A stretch of 10,283 nucleotides of DNA from the NCBI GenBank assembly GCA_019683665.1, contig JADGIB010000117.1, positions 1-10,283 of the forward strand. Direction: 5' to 3'. The notes beneath the pieces were generated by a model. It was given only the letters and a program-made list of their open reading frames with translations, searched no databases and had not been told where the DNA came from. Origin of the DNA: Solirubrobacteraceae bacterium (GTDB lineage: Bacteria; Actinomycetota; Thermoleophilia; Solirubrobacterales; Solirubrobacteraceae). Below are positions 9,161 to 10,283 of the stretch, piece by piece. A program made the translations under genes and the position numbers. Position 1 is the first letter of the stretch; every line of letters starts with the position of its first letter.

Positions 9161-9189
9161 AATCTACGGCGCGCGGCGCCGCGCGTCCC
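9161..9189 (-). promoter_or_regulatory. Candidate promoter for the acetyltransferase gene, leaderless arrangement
   Basis: On the minus strand GGGACG (9189-9184) and TAGATT (9166-9161) are separated by exactly 17 bp. TAGATT fits the TAnnnT -10 pattern and GGGACG shares the GAC core of the -35 consensus. Only 7 nt (GAGGCCC) separate the -10 box from the ATG, so transcription would start at or one base before the start codon. GAGG could alternatively serve as a weak, too-close ribosome site if the true promoter lies further upstream. Confidence 0.42.
9170..9185. promoter_or_regulatory. 16-bp perfect palindrome in the promoter spacer (possible operator)
   Basis: CGCGCGGCGCCGCGCG is its own reverse complement and lies almost wholly between the proposed -35 and -10 boxes of the acetyltransferase gene. 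That is a classic position for a repressor site. It consists only of G and C, so chance is a real alternative. AraC-family proteins usually bind direct repeats, so the neighbouring regulator is not an obvious binder. Confidence 0.3.
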
Positions 9190-9215
9190 GCGCGCAGCTC
9201 GATGCGGCCGATCCT

Positions 9216-9234
9216 GCCGGGGTCCCGACCCGGC
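9216..9234 (-). terminator. Candidate terminator after the AraC-family gene
   Basis: Starting 12 nt after the araC-like stop, the minus strand can fold GCCGGGT against ACCCCGGC with one bulged C and a CGGG tetraloop. No U-tract follows, which is common for actinobacterial terminators. Its position in the 92-bp gap before the next gene supports a role in separating the two transcripts. Confidence 0.4.
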
Positions 9235-9245
9235 CGCGCGCCCGG

Positions 9246-10205
9246 CTAGCGGCCGGCGCCGAGCGCGTCCGCGCGCAGGTCGCTCGGCGTGCAGCCGAAC
9301 GCCTCGCGGAAGACGCGGCTGAAGTGCGCGGGGTTCGGCAGGCCCCAGCGGCGGGCGACCTCGGAGATCGTCTCGTGGGCGAGCGCCGGGTCGCACAGGT
9401 CGCGCCGGCACGCCTCCAGGCGCCGGGCGCGGACGTACTCGGTGACGGTGAGGCCCTCCTCGGCGAACAGCTTCTGGAGGTAGCGCGGGGAGACGTGGTG
9501 GCGGCGCGCGAGCGTCTGCAGCCCGAGGTCGGGGTCGCCGAGGTTGGCCTCGACGTGCGCCTTCACCTGGGTCAGCAGCGCGGCGCCGGACGCGGCGCGG
9601 GTCGCCTGCGGGGCGGCCGCGTCCTGCGAGTGGACGGCGCGCACGAGCGCGATGAGCGCGTCGGCGAGGTCGCCGCGGTTGACCGTCCCTTCGTCGGCGT
9701 CGAGCGTGCGCCACGTCTGGCGCAGCATCTCGGTCGTCATCTTCCCCAGCGGCGAGTCGCCGGGCAGCCGCCGCGCGGTCTGGCGGCAGATCGCGTCGGC
9801 GCGGGCGCCGAGCAGCGTCCGCGGCATGCTCAGCAGCATGAGCTCGAACGGCTCGAAGTGCATGGCCCGGAACGGCCGCGAGCTCTGCCAGCTGGACAGG
9901 TCGCCGACCGAGAAGCCGGCCCGCCGCCCGTCCTGCTCGATGTGGGAGCGGCCCCGGACCGCGAGCGCGATGAGGAGCACCTCCGGGTCGTAGGCGCGGA
10001 CGTCGACCCCGGTCCGCAGCCCGACGCCGTGGTCGCTGACGAGCCGGAACAGCTCGATCGGCCCGACGTGGTGGCGCTCGATCCGGCTCGACGCGAGCGC
10101 CCCGCCGGTGGCCCGCATCGGGAAGAAGATGCGGTCGCACGCCTCGCCCCAGCGCTCAGGGCGCTCGTCGGGCGCGACCGTCGCCGTGTCGAACAGCAGT
10201 GCCAT
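9246..10205 (-). CDS. AraC-family transcriptional regulator
   Basis: A 319-residue DNA-binding regulator. Residues about 12-190 resemble the AraC_binding_2-type sensor region: the opening PDERPERWGEAC at 12-23, the beta-rich LLIALAVRGRSHIEQDGRRAGFSVGDL spread over 77-103, and the SRPFRAMHFEPFELMLLSMPR stretch at 109-129. Residues about 210-311 are the twin helix-turn-helix domain, with a first HTH around 228-251 (LARRHHVSPRYLQKLF) and a second around 280-311 (ISEVARRWGLPNPAHFSRVFREAFG, ending in TPSDLR). Length is normal for this subgroup. ATG 10205-10203 is preferred over an upstream in-frame ATG at 10277, because the added residues would be Pro/Gly/Arg-rich translation of the palindromic leader. 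The gene lies 92 bp upstream of the acetyltransferase in the same direction, which makes that gene and itself plausible targets, but nothing identifies its ligand or sites. Confidence 0.88.
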   Translation of the reverse strand: MALLFDTATVAPDERPERWGEACDRIFFPMRATGGALASSRIERHHVGPIELFRLVSDHGVGLRTGVDVRAYDPEVLLIALAVRGRSHIEQDGRRAGFSVGDLSSWQSSRPFRAMHFEPFELMLLSMPRTLLGARADAICRQTARRLPGDSPLGKMTTEMLRQTWRTLDADEGTVNRGDLADALIALVRAVHSQDAAAPQATRAASGAALLTQVKAHVEANLGDPDLGLQTLARRHHVSPRYLQKLFAEEGLTVTEYVRARRLEACRRDLCDPALAHETISEVARRWGLPNPAHFSRVFREAFGCTPSDLRADALGAGR

Positions 10206-10217
10206 AGCCCCGTGGAC

Positions 10218-10238
10218 CCCGCCGGCCCGGCCGGCGGG
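10218..10238. repeat. 21-bp GC palindrome just upstream of the AraC-family start
   Basis: CCCGCCGGCC and GGCCGGCGGG, 10 bp each, are exact reverse complements around a single central C. It lies 13 bp before the ATG on the minus strand, where it could mask the ribosome site in RNA or serve as a protein-binding site in DNA. Confidence 0.5.
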
Positions 10239-10241
10239 CCC

Positions 10242-10265
10242 CCCCGGGGGGCGCGGCCCCCGGGG
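10242..10265. repeat. Inverted repeat in the AraC-family leader, 9-bp perfect stem
   Basis: CCCCGGGGG (10242-10250) and CCCCCGGGG (10257-10265) are exact reverse complements around a 6-nt loop. It would form a very stable hairpin in the leader RNA, directly after the AT-richer candidate promoter box and directly before the second palindrome. Homopolymeric runs of G and C here also make local sequencing errors possible. Confidence 0.5.
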
Positions 10266-10266
10266 T

Positions 10267-10272
10267 CGTATA
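10267..10272 (-). promoter_or_regulatory. Candidate -10 box (TATACG) for the AraC-family gene
   Basis: The last 18 bases of the window are markedly less GC-rich than everything before them, and the minus strand reads TATACG 61 bp before the ATG. Four of six bases match TATAAT. The matching -35 region would lie beyond the window edge, so the promoter cannot be confirmed here. Confidence 0.3.
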
Positions 10273-10283
10273 CACAACTGACG

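Noticed and set aside
6412..9249. A 945-codon open frame on the plus strand, antisense to the whole acetyltransferase gene.
   Set aside because: Its translation is a monotonous Arg/Ala/Gly/Asp/Val mix with no motif. Long antisense frames are expected opposite genes with G or C at nearly every third position, and the minus strand carries a complete, motif-rich protein.
10206..10277. An N-terminal extension of the AraC-family protein to an in-frame ATG at 10277.
   Set aside because: The extra residues would be Pro/Gly/Arg-rich translation of the palindromic leader, and family resemblance begins only after the ATG at 10205.

Overview
The window is about three-quarters G+C by eye, with almost every third codon position G or C. 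Gene content (LCP-family wall ligase, AraC-type regulator with an AraC_binding_2-like N-terminus, protein acetyltransferase of the GNAT plus NDP-forming acyl-CoA synthetase type) suggests a high-GC actinobacterium. Solirubrobacterales/Thermoleophilia is my best guess, but it rests on general resemblance and not on a marker gene. All eight genes lie on the minus strand, so transcription runs from high to low coordinates. I see no RNA genes, mobile elements, CRISPR arrays or phage genes.

In order of transcription: (1) at 10205-9246 an AraC-family regulator, preceded by a leader holding two strong GC palindromes. (2) After a 92-bp gap with a candidate terminator, promoter and palindrome, at 9153-6448 a 901-residue protein with an N-terminal GNAT domain followed by a complete but apparently disabled NDP-forming acyl-CoA synthetase module. 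This is a Pat-type lysine acetyltransferase with the GNAT domain first. (3) After 44 bp, a compact cell-envelope cluster: M20 metallopeptidase (6403-5282), LCP ligase with an extra C-terminal domain (5285-3726), UDP-glucose 6-dehydrogenase (3693-2392), sugar-1-phosphate nucleotidyltransferase with a beta-helix tail (2392-1292) and bifunctional phosphoglucose/phosphomannose isomerase (1292-225). (4) The start of a small unidentified protein (189 to the window edge).

The envelope cluster is tightly packed: M20/LCP overlap by GTGA, and ugd/nucleotidyltransferase and nucleotidyltransferase/isomerase each overlap by TGATG. Together these genes would draw fructose-6-phosphate toward mannose-6-phosphate, make a nucleotide sugar (probably GDP-mannose), make UDP-glucuronate, and attach a finished glycopolymer to the cell wall. 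The phosphomannomutase, UDP-glucose pyrophosphorylase, glycosyltransferases and exporter needed to complete that route are not in the window.

The most interesting signals are regulatory and architectural. Three of the four genes that begin after an intergenic gap inside the window have a TAnnnT box only 7-10 nt before their ATG and poor Shine-Dalgarno sequences, as expected for leaderless or near-leaderless transcripts, whereas the overlapping genes do have purine-rich ribosome sites. The acetyltransferase has lost the phospho-histidine of its synthetase module. The LCP protein carries an Arg/Ser-rich linker and an unassigned C-terminal domain.
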